Assembly (NCBI GenBank): GCA_030834895.1
Contig: JAUQXA010000051.1
Coordinates: 1 to 64,000, forward strand
Source: Anaerolineales bacterium
GTDB lineage: Bacteria; Chloroflexota; Anaerolineae; Anaerolineales; Villigracilaceae
Direction: 5' to 3'
DNA: 64,000 nucleotides
Numbering within the stretch: position 1 is the stretch's first letter; each line of letters opens with the position of its first letter. The notes below the pieces were generated by a model. It searched no databases and had not been told where the DNA came from. It saw only the letters and a list, made by a program, of their open reading frames with translations. A program made the translations under genes and the position numbers. Below are positions 50,679 through 59,109 of the stretch, one piece after another.

Positions 50679-51767
50679 TTACTTCCTGCTTTTCTTTCCG
50701 TTGCCTTCTTCCTCCACACGACCAAAGATCATACGCCCAGCGGCGGTTTGCAGGACCTTGGTGATATTCACATCCCTGTATTCGCCAATGTAGTCCTTGC
50801 CGTTTTCCACAACCACCATCGTGCCATCATCCATGTAGCCCACACCCTGGCTGTGTTCCTTGCCTTCCTGAATGATGTTAATGCGCAATGCCTCGCCTGG
50901 CAGCACCACCGATTTGACCGCATTCGCGAGTTCGTTGATATTGAGCACGGTCACACCCTGCAGCTCGGCGATGCGGTTAAGGTTGTAATCGTTGGTGAGC
51001 ACCGGGCTTTTGAGTTGCTTGCCCAGCACGATCAGTTTGTCATCCACTTCGCGTACGCCGTCCACGTTAATGTCGGAGATGCGGACGAGGACATTGGGGA
51101 GTTTTTGCAGTTCAGCCAAAACCTCCATGCCGCGGCGTCCGCGCTGACGGCGCATCCCATCGGGGGAGTCTGCGATATATTGCAGTTCGTTCAGCACAAA
51201 GCGCGGGATGAGCAGAGTGCCCGGAAGGAAGCCGGTCCTGGCAATATCCGCTACACGCCCGTCGATGATGACGCTGGTATCCAGCAGGATGTTGCGGTTG
51301 AGGTTGGTCCATGAGGAGGAAGAACCGCCTTCACCGTTGCGTCCGCTGAGGGCGCTGAGCAGTCCCATGATGTCGCCCTGGCGCATCACAAAAAGGGAGA
51401 CACCAAAGTAGGCGAAGACAATAACGCCGACGAAGGGAAGCACCTCGCCAAAAGGCTTGGGCAGGAGGGAAAGCGGAAATCCGAGCAGGGCCGCAATCAA
51501 CAAGCCGACGACCAACCCCGTCAACCCGGCGAACAAACTCTCGGCAGAGAGCCGCCCGAGCAGGGAACGCATGGCACGCGCGGGACGGGTGGTGAAATAC
51601 GGCGTCAGGATGAGCCCCGTCAGGGCACCCACCAATCCAAAGACTGTTGTGGTTACGTAGGGGTCCGTTATTGTCGGGTTTGCCCTTGCAACGTCAAACC
51701 CCCAAAATCCACCTGCAACTGCCAGTGCAACCATTCCAATAATGCGGAGAATGAATTCAAAACTCAT
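50679..51767 (-). CDS. Membrane PIN-TRAM domain protein (YacL-like)
   Basis: A 362-residue protein with four N-terminal membrane helices (about residues 1-125). A PIN nuclease domain follows, starting LLDTSVIIDGRVADIARTG near 175 with conserved Asp residues and DKLIVLGKQL / VLTNDYNLNR further on. A C-terminal TRAM domain is near 290-350 (GYMDDGTMVVVENG). Relatives include Bacillus YacL. The role is unclear; RNA binding or cleavage at the membrane is inferred. ATG 51767 has AAAAGGAG upstream. Confidence 0.9.
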   Translation of the reverse strand: MSFEFILRIIGMVALAVAGGFWGFDVARANPTITDPYVTTTVFGLVGALTGLILTPYFTTRPARAMRSLLGRLSAESLFAGLTGLVVGLLIAALLGFPLSLLPKPFGEVLPFVGVIVFAYFGVSLFVMRQGDIMGLLSALSGRNGEGGSSSSWTNLNRNILLDTSVIIDGRVADIARTGFLPGTLLIPRFVLNELQYIADSPDGMRRQRGRRGMEVLAELQKLPNVLVRISDINVDGVREVDDKLIVLGKQLKSPVLTNDYNLNRIAELQGVTVLNINELANAVKSVVLPGEALRINIIQEGKEHSQGVGYMDDGTMVVVENGKDYIGEYRDVNITKVLQTAAGRMIFGRVEEEGNGKKSRK

Positions 51768-52024
51768 CAATAACTCCTTTTCATAAAATTTGACCGTCCG
51801 CAGGTTCCCACGATTTTCCACGCGACGGTGGGAAAAACAGATGAAAAAATAAATCCAATCGCATAATAGCACGGGTAATAATCCCCGTCAATCGCAGCGT
51901 CTGAACTCATATAATATTGTTATAATTTGGGGATGTCTGCGACCGAAATCCTCGATTTTTTGGCAGTTCCGCCCTAAATCTTGAGGAAACTTTAGAGTTT
52001 TAGGCAGTCTCACCAGGAAACCCC
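51768..52024. other. Intergenic region before moaA
   Basis: Contains two TATAAT hexamers (51910-51915 and 51921-51926) that could be -10 boxes for moaA, without a good -35. A hairpin follows with arms CCTAAA and TTTAGG (51973-52004). The Moco riboswitch consensus was not recognised. Confidence 0.35.
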
Positions 52025-53005
52025 ATGGCAATTGACCGTTTTGGACGAAACATACATTATTTACGGATCAGCCTGACAGACCATTGCAACCTGCGCTGTG
52101 TCTACTGCATGGCTGAAGACATGACCTTTCAGCCAAATGCCGACTTGATGCAGGATGACGAAATCCTGTTCTTTACGCGTCTCTTTGCCGGCTTTGGTTT
52201 CGACAAGATTCGTTTGACGGGTGGCGAACCAACTGTCCGCGCGAATGTGGTGGAGATCGTGCGCGGCATTGCATCCACGCCGGGCATCCACTCGGTTTCG
52301 ATGACGACGAATGGCGTCCTGCTCAAAAAACTGGCCAAGCCTTTGGCGGAGGCGGGACTCCAACGGGTCAACGTCAGCATAGATACCATGAATCCGGAAA
52401 AGTTCAAGCGCCTTACCCGCTGGGGAAAGCTGGAGGATGTTTGGGAAGGGATTCTCGCGGCGGAAAGAGCGGGACTTGCGCCCGTCAAACTCAATGCTGT
52501 GGCGGTCAAAGGATATAACGAGGAGGACCTGATCGACCTTGCCGCGCTGACGATTGATCGTCCCTGGCAGATGCGTTTCATCGAGATGATGCCCTTTGCC
52601 GGCGCGACCGATGTGCAGGTCAACCAGGTGGTAACGATGGCACAGATCAAGCAGAATATTGAGTCTGAGTTCGGTCCTTTGGAAGTCTCCAACAATGGCG
52701 AACTGGATGGCGAAGCGCAGGTCTTTCACATCCCCGGCGCCAAAGGCGACATCGGCTTCATTTCGTCGGTGACACAGCCGTTTTGTTCCTCCTGTTCCCG
52801 TGCCCGCCTTACCGCTGATGGAAAACTACGCCTGTGTTTGCTTCGTGAAAAGGAAGTGGACCTGCTCACGCCTTTACGTGCCGGCGCAACGCTTGAGGAA
52901 TTACGTCGACTCATTCTTGATGGCGTGTGGGAAAAACCCTGGGGACATGGATTGGCAGACGGGCTGATTCCGCTGAACCGCGTTATGAGCGAAATTGGAG
53001 GATAG
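52025..53005 (+). CDS. moaA: GTP 3',8-cyclase MoaA
   Basis: Radical-SAM enzyme that starts molybdenum-cofactor synthesis by rearranging GTP. The 326 residues carry the N-terminal cluster motif DHCNLRCVYCM near 20-30 and the C-terminal cluster motif PFCSSCSRARLTADGKLRLC near 250-270. TGGEPTVR near 65 is the SAM-binding GGEP motif. The C-terminal Gly-Gly, needed for activity in known MoaA, is present (SEIGG). No other moa gene is in the window. A HAD gene starts 8 bases after its stop. Confidence 0.96.
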   Translation: MAIDRFGRNIHYLRISLTDHCNLRCVYCMAEDMTFQPNADLMQDDEILFFTRLFAGFGFDKIRLTGGEPTVRANVVEIVRGIASTPGIHSVSMTTNGVLLKKLAKPLAEAGLQRVNVSIDTMNPEKFKRLTRWGKLEDVWEGILAAERAGLAPVKLNAVAVKGYNEEDLIDLAALTIDRPWQMRFIEMMPFAGATDVQVNQVVTMAQIKQNIESEFGPLEVSNNGELDGEAQVFHIPGAKGDIGFISSVTQPFCSSCSRARLTADGKLRLCLLREKEVDLLTPLRAGATLEELRRLILDGVWEKPWGHGLADGLIPLNRVMSEIGG

Positions 53006-53012
53006 CTTTGCT

Positions 53013-53723
53013 GTGAAGAAGATCAAGGCGGTTTTATTCGATCTCGATGGCACGCTCTTTCAGTATCTTCCCACCTCCGGGGAAGTCTTTTTGGAATATC
53101 TCACGCAGGCCGGTTTCCATATCTCCCAAGAGGATAGAATCCGCGCCGAGCATTGGGTGCATTATTATTTTGCCCACTCGGCCGAAATCCAGGACGACGA
53201 TAAAACTTTCGGCGGGGATGTAAGAGGCTTTTGGGTCAACTTCACGCGGCGACGATTGATGGCCTTTGGGCTTTCACAGTCCCAGGCGTGTGAACTGGCC
53301 CCGCCGGTTTCCGACTTCATGAGCGAAACCTACAGGCCAAAGGTTTATGTCCCGGAAGACGCGCATACACTTTTGGAATTGTTGAAAGAATCCGGTTATG
53401 TGCTTGGGATGGTTTCCAATCGTGAGTATTCATTTCGTGAAGAAATGCAGGAGCAAAACCTGGACTGTTATTTTCAATTCTTTTTGGCTGGCGGCGAGAT
53501 CAAGTCGTTCAAGCCCGACGCCTTGATTTTCCAACATGCCCTTGCAATGGCCGGGACATCGGCACAGGAGACGATGTACATCGGCGATAATTATTTTGCC
53601 GACATCCTCGGTTCGCGCCGCGCCGGTCTGACGCCTGTCCTCTACGACCCAATCCGCCTCTTCCCCGAAGCGGACTGCGCGGTCATCCAGTCATTTGCCG
53701 AATTACCCGAGTTGCTGACCTGA
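53013..53723 (+). CDS. HAD-superfamily hydrolase
   Basis: A 236-residue phosphatase of the haloacid-dehalogenase superfamily. Motif I is LFDLDGTLFQYLP near 8-20, motif II VSNREYS near 133, Lys motif KSFKPDALIF near 162 and motif IV YIGDNYFADILGSRRAG near 185. I chose GTG 53013 because GGAGG lies 11 bases upstream; an in-frame TTG at 52995 would overlap moaA. The substrate is unknown. Tight spacing indicates co-transcription with moaA. Confidence 0.88.
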   Translation: MKKIKAVLFDLDGTLFQYLPTSGEVFLEYLTQAGFHISQEDRIRAEHWVHYYFAHSAEIQDDDKTFGGDVRGFWVNFTRRRLMAFGLSQSQACELAPPVSDFMSETYRPKVYVPEDAHTLLELLKESGYVLGMVSNREYSFREEMQEQNLDCYFQFFLAGGEIKSFKPDALIFQHALAMAGTSAQETMYIGDNYFADILGSRRAGLTPVLYDPIRLFPEADCAVIQSFAELPELLT

Positions 53724-53750
53724 TCATTTGATGTCTTGTTCATATATTGA

Positions 53751-53782
53751 ACGCCGCGAGCGGATAACTGTTCGCGGTGTTT
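53751..53782 (+). terminator. Probable terminator after the HAD gene
   Basis: AACGCCGCGA and TCGCGGTGTT pair with one G-U around GCGGATAACTGT; the T-run is weak. Confidence 0.6.
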
Positions 53783-53848
53783 ACGTTAAAATGGGAATTG
53801 AACCAACGGAAAGTTTAAGCGCCAAGGTGTAAAACCAAAGGAGGCAGT

Positions 53849-55198
53849 ATGGCTTGGGAACGAAAACTCATTCGCACGGTACGCGTCCGTAATTCGCAGA
53901 AGAAGGGTGTGTTGGGTAAGCTGTTGACCGCCATTGCGGATGCGGGCGGCAATATCGGCAGTCTTGTGCTGCTGACTGAGACTTCGCAGAACGTGGTGCG
54001 CGACATTACTGTCACCGCGGAGGATGAAGCGCACCTCGAAGCGATTTTGGAAGCCATGCGGAATAACGAAGGCACGCGCGTACTGGAAGTTCGCGATGAA
54101 GTGCTGGAATTGCACCAAAAGGGCAAGATCGCCATCCGCTCGCGCTACCCAATTGACTCATTGACCACCCTGCGCCGCGTGTACACTCCCGGTGTGGCAG
54201 AGGTTTGTCTGAAGATTGCCAAGGACAAGTCGCAGGCGCGGTTGTATACCAGTATCAGTCACATGGTCGCCATTGTTTCGGATGGCACGGCGGTGCTTGG
54301 GCTTGGGGATATTGGTCCGCTGGCGAGCATGCCCGTGATGGAAGGCAAAGCCATGCTGATGGAAACCCTCGTTGGACTTTCGGGGATTCCCATTTTGCTG
54401 AATACAAAGGATACCGAAGAAATCATTGCCGCGGTGTACGCCATCTCGCCGACCTTTGCCGCCATTCAATTGGAGGATATCTCCGCGCCGCGCTGTTTCG
54501 AGATCGAGCAAAGGCTGCAAGCCATGCTCGACATCCCGGTGATGCACGACGACCAGCACGGTACGGCGGTGGTCAGCACGGCGGCATTAATAAATGCGGC
54601 ACGCGAGACAGGCACAGACTTGAACAAAGCTGTCATCGGGCAAATTGGGCTTGGGGCGGCGGGACATGCCATCGGTCAGATGATGATAAGGCTGACCGGG
54701 AATCCAGTCTACGGCGCGGATCTGAGTCCCGAAGCGCTAAATCGATTCGAAAAAGCCGGGGGCATTAAATCCAATCTAAAAGAGGTTATGGAAAAATGCG
54801 ATATTGTAATCGCCACCACCGGAGCGCCGAACCTGATCAAGCCTGAAATGGTCCGCAAAGGACAGATTATCCTCGCATTGTCGAACCCGAATCCAGAGAT
54901 TGACCCCGATGTGGCGCTAGAATGTGGCGCGGCTTTTGCGGTGGACGGTAAATCGGTGAACAACGTGCTGGGCTTCCCCGGCATCTTCCGTGGCGCGGTG
55001 GATGCAAATGTGCCGCGTATCACCCACGAGATGTTGCTGGCTGCGGCTCATACCATCGCCGAGATGACCCCGCCCGGTGAACTCGTCCCCAGCCCGCTGG
55101 ATAAGAAGGTGCATCGCGCCGTGGCTCGTGCCGTGGCTGAGACGGCCATCAAGCAGGGCATCGCCCGCGCCGATTACGTCCCTTACGTGGAGGAGTGA
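53849..55198 (+). CDS. NAD(P)-dependent malic enzyme with N-terminal ACT domain
   Basis: A 449-residue protein. Residues 1-75 form an ACT-like regulatory domain (TVRVRNSQKKGVLGKLLTAI start). The malic-enzyme core has YTPGVAEVC near 111, GLGDIGPLASMPVMEGKAML near 149-168, MHDDQHGTAVV near 231 and the Rossmann GLGAAGHAIGQM near 268. It decarboxylates malate to pyruvate. The ACT domain suggests amino-acid or other small-molecule control. The gene is single, between two terminators. Confidence 0.93.
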   Translation: MAWERKLIRTVRVRNSQKKGVLGKLLTAIADAGGNIGSLVLLTETSQNVVRDITVTAEDEAHLEAILEAMRNNEGTRVLEVRDEVLELHQKGKIAIRSRYPIDSLTTLRRVYTPGVAEVCLKIAKDKSQARLYTSISHMVAIVSDGTAVLGLGDIGPLASMPVMEGKAMLMETLVGLSGIPILLNTKDTEEIIAAVYAISPTFAAIQLEDISAPRCFEIEQRLQAMLDIPVMHDDQHGTAVVSTAALINAARETGTDLNKAVIGQIGLGAAGHAIGQMMIRLTGNPVYGADLSPEALNRFEKAGGIKSNLKEVMEKCDIVIATTGAPNLIKPEMVRKGQIILALSNPNPEIDPDVALECGAAFAVDGKSVNNVLGFPGIFRGAVDANVPRITHEMLLAAAHTIAEMTPPGELVPSPLDKKVHRAVARAVAETAIKQGIARADYVPYVEE

Positions 55199-55224
55199 AA
55201 GGCAAAGGATAAAGAGGAAGGATG

Positions 55225-55265
55225 AAAAAAGATGACCTGTCTGGAAAAAGCAGGTCATCTTTTTA
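55225..55265. terminator. Bidirectional terminator between malic enzyme and aminotransferase
   Basis: GATGACCTG and CAGGTCATC around TCTGGAAAAAG, with A- and T-runs on both flanks. Confidence 0.9.
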
Positions 55266-55290
55266 AGAATTACCAATTACAAATTACCAA

Positions 55291-56532
55291 CTACGCCGGC
55301 ACTTTATCCTCACAAGCCAACGCCTCTTTCAAGGTGATACCCAACCTTGTGATTCCCTCGCGGATGTCTTCCGGTTTGGAGAACGAGAAGTTGAGGCGCA
55401 TGGTGTTCTTGCCGCCGCCGTTCGGGTGGAAGGCAAATCCCGGCACGAACGCCACTTTTCTTTCGATGGCAACCTTCAACACTTCGGCTGCATCGATGTT
55501 TTCGGGCATGACACCCCACAGGAACATGCCGCCCAAAGGTTTTGTCCAGGTGACACAGTCGGGAAAAATTTCCTCCATCATCTCGATCATCACATCGCGC
55601 CGTTCCTTGTAGGTGGCGCGGATGACTTTCACATGCTCATCCAGGAAGCCGCCTTTGGCAACCTCATAGGCGACATGCTGGTTGAAGGACGATGTGTGTA
55701 GGTCCGCGGCTTGCTTGGTCATCACCAATTTGCGAATCACCTGCGGTGGGGCGATTACCCATGCAAGGCGCAGTCCGGGGGAAAGCAGTTTCGAGAACGT
55801 GCTCAGATAGATGACATTGCCGGTGTATTCGCCATCGTTTTCATTGCGATATCGGCTGTCGAGGGCGACTACCGACGGGATATGGTCACCGTCATAGCGC
55901 AGCTGCCCATAAGGGTCGTCTTCCACAATCGGCACCCCATATTGGTCCGCCAGCACGATGAGCCGCTGGCGGCGCTCAAGGCTTAGAGTGGAGCCGGAGG
56001 GATTCTGGAAATTCGGGAGAACGTAAATGAACTTGGGACCGATGCGCAGGGCCTCCTCCAAATAGTCCATGATCATTCCGTTTTCGTCGGATGGAACGGA
56101 GATATACTGCGCGCCGTACGCATTCCATGCCTGCAATGCGCCCAGGTAGGTCGGCGATTCCACCACGATATAATCACCGCGGTTGATGAACAACCTGCCG
56201 ATGAAGTCCAACGCCTGCTGCGAGCCGGAGGTGATCATAATGTTTTCAGCGCTCACCCGCACGCTGTATCGCGCGTTGTGACGGGCAATCATCTCACGCA
56301 GGGGCAGGTAGCCTTCTGTAGTGCTGTATTGCAAAGCCTGTGCGCCGTGATCTTGCAGAACCGCATTGCACGCCTCCTGAAATTCCTTTATCGGGAAAAC
56401 CTCAGGCGCGGGCATTCCCCCTGCAAACGAGATAATATTGGGCTGTTCAGTGTACTTCAACAGTTCACGGATGACGGAACTCCCCATTTTCTGTGTACGA
56501 TGAGCGTAGCGATACTCCCAGGGTGTTTGCAT
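55291..56532 (-). CDS. PLP-dependent aminotransferase, LysN/ARO8-like
   Basis: A 413-residue fold-type I aminotransferase of the group that includes Thermus LysN (alpha-aminoadipate/leucine aminotransferase) and MocR-like relatives. The PLP Lys is in LSTFSKLLSPGLRLAW near 240-255. Other landmarks are ISFAGGMPAPEVFP near 34, SGSQQALDFIGRL near 110, PNFQNPSGSTLSLERR near 173 and an Arg in MRLNFSFS near the end. A Leu-rich leader peptide and terminator precede it, so leucine or another branched-chain amino acid is the best guess for the substrate or signal. Confidence 0.9.
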   Translation of the reverse strand: MQTPWEYRYAHRTQKMGSSVIRELLKYTEQPNIISFAGGMPAPEVFPIKEFQEACNAVLQDHGAQALQYSTTEGYLPLREMIARHNARYSVRVSAENIMITSGSQQALDFIGRLFINRGDYIVVESPTYLGALQAWNAYGAQYISVPSDENGMIMDYLEEALRIGPKFIYVLPNFQNPSGSTLSLERRQRLIVLADQYGVPIVEDDPYGQLRYDGDHIPSVVALDSRYRNENDGEYTGNVIYLSTFSKLLSPGLRLAWVIAPPQVIRKLVMTKQAADLHTSSFNQHVAYEVAKGGFLDEHVKVIRATYKERRDVMIEMMEEIFPDCVTWTKPLGGMFLWGVMPENIDAAEVLKVAIERKVAFVPGFAFHPNGGGKNTMRLNFSFSKPEDIREGITRLGITLKEALACEDKVPA

Positions 56533-56554
56533 TTATTCTCCTTGGTGTGAAAAT

Positions 56555-56589
56555 AAAAAAACCTGACAGGTACGTGTGTACCCATCAGG
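56555..56589 (-). terminator. Leader terminator (attenuator) before the aminotransferase gene
   Basis: On the minus strand CCTGA-tg-GGTAC-acac-GTACC-tg-TCAGG is followed by seven T, about 25 bases before the ATG. TCAG just upstream (in GGTCAGTTAGC) can pair instead with CTGA of the left arm, giving a simple antiterminator. Confidence 0.85.
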
Positions 56590-56598
56590 CTAACTGAC

Positions 56599-56646
56599 CT
56601 AAGGCATGAAAATGCCCAAAAACAGGAGGCGTATCAACAAATCCAT
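56599..56646 (-). CDS. Leu-rich leader peptide of the aminotransferase gene (putative)
   Basis: A 15-codon frame, MDLLIRLLFLGIFMP, ending in TAG ten bases before the attenuator stem. Five of fifteen codons are Leu, two are Ile and two Phe. Position, length and composition fit a ribosome-stalling leader of the leu/ilv type. The ribosome-binding site (AGATAAGAG) is weak, which is the main doubt. With the terminator it explains most of the 313-bp gap upstream of the aminotransferase; the rest (56647-56845) holds only a TATACA-like promoter candidate. Confidence 0.55.
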   Translation of the reverse strand: MDLLIRLLFLGIFMP

Positions 56647-56845
56647 ACACTCTTATCTTAACCAGATTCCGTTAAATCTGCAACCCATTTAAGGTAATTG
56701 TATACTTTGTGTTAGTTCATAAATTTGTTCAGGAAACTCTGGCATTTAGCCTCCCCGTGCAGAATAAACGAAAGCAAAATCGACTTCCGCTTTCCGATAA
56801 TTTCACAGGCAGAGTTGATCTTGCAATCTCCCAGTCCGGAATGGT

Positions 56846-57265
56846 TCAAGTCAGATTTCGTTCAATGATCTTCTCGACCGAAGTTCGCGTGTAGGAATCC
56901 AGCGGGAGGCGGAGCGCCTCTTCCGGACTCACCCAAACGTGCTCCTCCGCCTCATCATTGAGTTCCACTTCGAGCGAGTTGGTTTTGCAAGCGAAGTCGA
57001 AGAAGATGAAGTGTCGCCGTTTCCAAAACGAGGGGTCGTAGATGAACTGCTGGAAGTTGATAAATTTCAAGTCGTAGACATCCAGCCCGGTCTCTTCCTT
57101 CGCCTCGCGGATGGCGGCTTCTTCCAGTCGTTCGCCCAGTTCCACATGTCCGCCGGGGACAACGTATTTCTCGGGCCATTTGTGACTTTTCAACAACAGC
57201 AACCTGCCTTCCTGGTTGAAGATGAAAACACCCACTGTTGATTCGGGAAAAATCTGGTCTGACAT
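56846..57265 (-). CDS. Nudix hydrolase
   Basis: A 139-residue hydrolase with a full Nudix box spread over GGHVELGERLEEAAIREAKE and ETGLDV (about residues 37-62). It begins with strands typical of ADP-ribose/NTP-type members (STVGVFIFNQEGRLLLLKS). The substrate cannot be predicted. ATG 57265 has AAGGAG upstream; the frame extends 20 codons further, through an R2 repeat, which is not expected to be translated. Confidence 0.9.
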   Translation of the reverse strand: MSDQIFPESTVGVFIFNQEGRLLLLKSHKWPEKYVVPGGHVELGERLEEAAIREAKEETGLDVYDLKFINFQQFIYDPSFWKRRHFIFFDFACKTNSLEVELNDEAEEHVWVSPEEALRLPLDSYTRTSVEKIIERNLT

Positions 57266-57277
57266 ACTTCTCCTTAT

Positions 57278-57354
57278 GTCATTGTGAGGAGCGTTCTTTG
57301 CGACGAAGCAATCCCCTGTCAACAAGAGGCTGCTTCGTTCTTCGCAGCGACATT
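57278..57354. repeat. Dispersed repeat, family R2
   Basis: Starts GTCATTGTGAGGAGCG and ends with CGCAGCGACATTAC; inner GAAGCAATCCCC and GAGGCTGCTTCG pair imperfectly. It lies between the EamA and Nudix genes. Confidence 0.65.
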
Positions 57355-57359
57355 ACATC

Positions 57360-58217
57360 CTATCCAAAAATCGCAATCACCATCACGCCTGCAAACACGA
57401 TTGCCGCCCCCACCACACGGATGCCGCCCATCTCCTCCTTGAGGAATCTCCAGCCGAGGAATGCCCCGATGACCGCGCTCACCTCACGGATCGCGCCCGA
57501 ATAGCTGAGCGGGGCAAAGGTGTAGGCAAACAGCGCCAGCATGTATGCCACCAAACCAAGTACGCCGCCAAGCAACAGGTATCCGCGATTGTTCTTCCAC
57601 ATCTTTGCAAATCCGCTCCATCCGTAATGATGGGTCAGATAGGGTGTGGTGACAAAGGGAAGCATCACAAACATCGAAAGTCCATATGGCAGGGCGGGTC
57701 CACTTTTAACGGCTCTGCCGTCAACGAAGGTGTAAACCGAAATGATGAACGCCACCGCCAGTGCGGTAAGGATTCCGCGCAGGTGTGGCTTTTCACCGTC
57801 CCTGCCTTGAATCAACGTCGTCGCCCCGATGACCATCATCCCGCCGGTGATCATTGCCAGCCCGAGGTAACCGCCCGCCGTCAGTTTTTCGTGCAAAAAA
57901 ATCGCAGCCCACAATACCAACAACGCGGGAGCGCCCCCGCGCGCAATGGGATAGACGAGCGAAAAGTCATGGTCGCTGTAGGCAATGCAAAGCAGAATGA
58001 AGTAAACCGCTTCGAGAAACATGCTGAGGACCGCCCAGCCCCACATCGAACGCGGGGGAAGTCCGGTGATGAGGATGCAGGCGAAAGCAAAAATGCCGCT
58101 CAGGATGACCTGCCAGCCCATGGCAATATATTTTTCGTCAGAGCTCTTGAGCAGGAAATTCCACACCGCGTGCATGGATGCGGACAGGAACAACAGGATA
58201 ATGGCTGTGATGGGCAT
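57360..58217 (-). CDS. EamA/DMT-superfamily transporter
   Basis: A 285-residue membrane protein with ten predicted helices in two EamA repeats (about 1-135 and 150-285). Typical words are MHAVWNFLLKSS near 15, VYPIARGGAPALLVLWAAIF near 88 and SYSGAIREVSAVIGAFLGW near 232. It belongs to the drug/metabolite transporter superfamily; substrate and direction are unknown. It is separated from the downstream hydrolase gene by only three bases on the same strand, so they are probably co-transcribed. Confidence 0.88.
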   Translation of the reverse strand: MPITAIILLFLSASMHAVWNFLLKSSDEKYIAMGWQVILSGIFAFACILITGLPPRSMWGWAVLSMFLEAVYFILLCIAYSDHDFSLVYPIARGGAPALLVLWAAIFLHEKLTAGGYLGLAMITGGMMVIGATTLIQGRDGEKPHLRGILTALAVAFIISVYTFVDGRAVKSGPALPYGLSMFVMLPFVTTPYLTHHYGWSGFAKMWKNNRGYLLLGGVLGLVAYMLALFAYTFAPLSYSGAIREVSAVIGAFLGWRFLKEEMGGIRVVGAAIVFAGVMVIAIFG

Positions 58218-58220
58218 GGA

Positions 58221-59087
58221 TTATCTCAGGAATTCAATGAGTTTTTGGTTGACCTCTTCACTGGCGTCGTGTTGAACCCAATGCGTAGCCTTGTCGAAGA
58301 AGGTCAACTCGCCCTTGTCGCACAGATCAATCGAAGGCTGCGCCATGTCGGAACTTAGCGCAACATCACGCTTGCCCCACAACATCATCGTCGGGATGTG
58401 AACCCGCCGTGCGGATGGCTTTTTGTGACTGAAAGCGGAACGCACATTCCGCCACATGACGGCGCGATACCAGTTCAGCATCCCCGTCAACGCTCCTGTT
58501 TGCGACCAGGCTTTTTTGTATTTAGTCATATCCGCTTCTGTGAATGTGGTTTTGCGCCCGGAGCGGGTCAACATCCGCGCGAGATATTCGAAATCGTTCC
58601 TGCTCAAAATCCATTCCACAAGCCAGGGGATTTGAAAGAAGAAAACGTACCAGGATTTTTTCCGCTGGGTGGAATTGTGCAACACAAAGTCGGTCATCAC
58701 GTCGAGATGCGGCACGTTGAGGATGGCAAGTTTTTCCAGCCGTTCGGGGTGATTGATGGCAACCGTCCATGCCACAGCCGCACCCCAGTCGTGACCGACC
58801 AGCCGCGCTTTTTGAATCCCAAAGTGATCGAACAAGCCGATAACATCTTTTGCGAGAACATCCACATCGTAGGCAGAGACTCCCTTTGGTTTATCTGAAA
58901 GGTTGTATCCGCGCTGGTCCGGGACAACGACCCGGAATCCCGCCTCCACCAACGCAGGAATTTGTTTCCTCCAGCCGTAATGGAATTCCGGAAACCCATG
59001 CAACAAAATGACCGGCGTCCCGTTTTCAGGTCCATCGGTCATGACATACAGGTTGATGTTGTTCGTCTGAACGAATTGGCTTTGCAT
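58221..59087 (-). CDS. Alpha/beta hydrolase, epoxide-hydrolase-like
   Basis: A 288-residue hydrolase. ILLHGFPEFHYGWRKQIPAL near 28-47 has the HGFPE oxyanion motif of epoxide hydrolases. The nucleophile elbow VGHDWGAAVAW near 98 uses Asp, as in epoxide hydrolases and haloalkane dehalogenases. ATHWVQHDAS near 265 supplies the catalytic His. A cap domain lies between about 130 and 210. ATG 59087 begins the first strand. It converts epoxides or similar electrophiles; the natural substrate is unknown. Confidence 0.85.
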   Translation of the reverse strand: MQSQFVQTNNINLYVMTDGPENGTPVILLHGFPEFHYGWRKQIPALVEAGFRVVVPDQRGYNLSDKPKGVSAYDVDVLAKDVIGLFDHFGIQKARLVGHDWGAAVAWTVAINHPERLEKLAILNVPHLDVMTDFVLHNSTQRKKSWYVFFFQIPWLVEWILSRNDFEYLARMLTRSGRKTTFTEADMTKYKKAWSQTGALTGMLNWYRAVMWRNVRSAFSHKKPSARRVHIPTMMLWGKRDVALSSDMAQPSIDLCDKGELTFFDKATHWVQHDASEEVNQKLIEFLR

Positions 59088-59109
59088 TCCGCAAAGTATA
59101 ACGGAAAAC

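Noticed and set aside
56555..56700. T-box or known amino-acid riboswitch upstream of the aminotransferase
   Set aside because: No T-box core or lysine/glycine/SAM aptamer core could be read; a short Leu-rich frame plus terminator explains the leader better.
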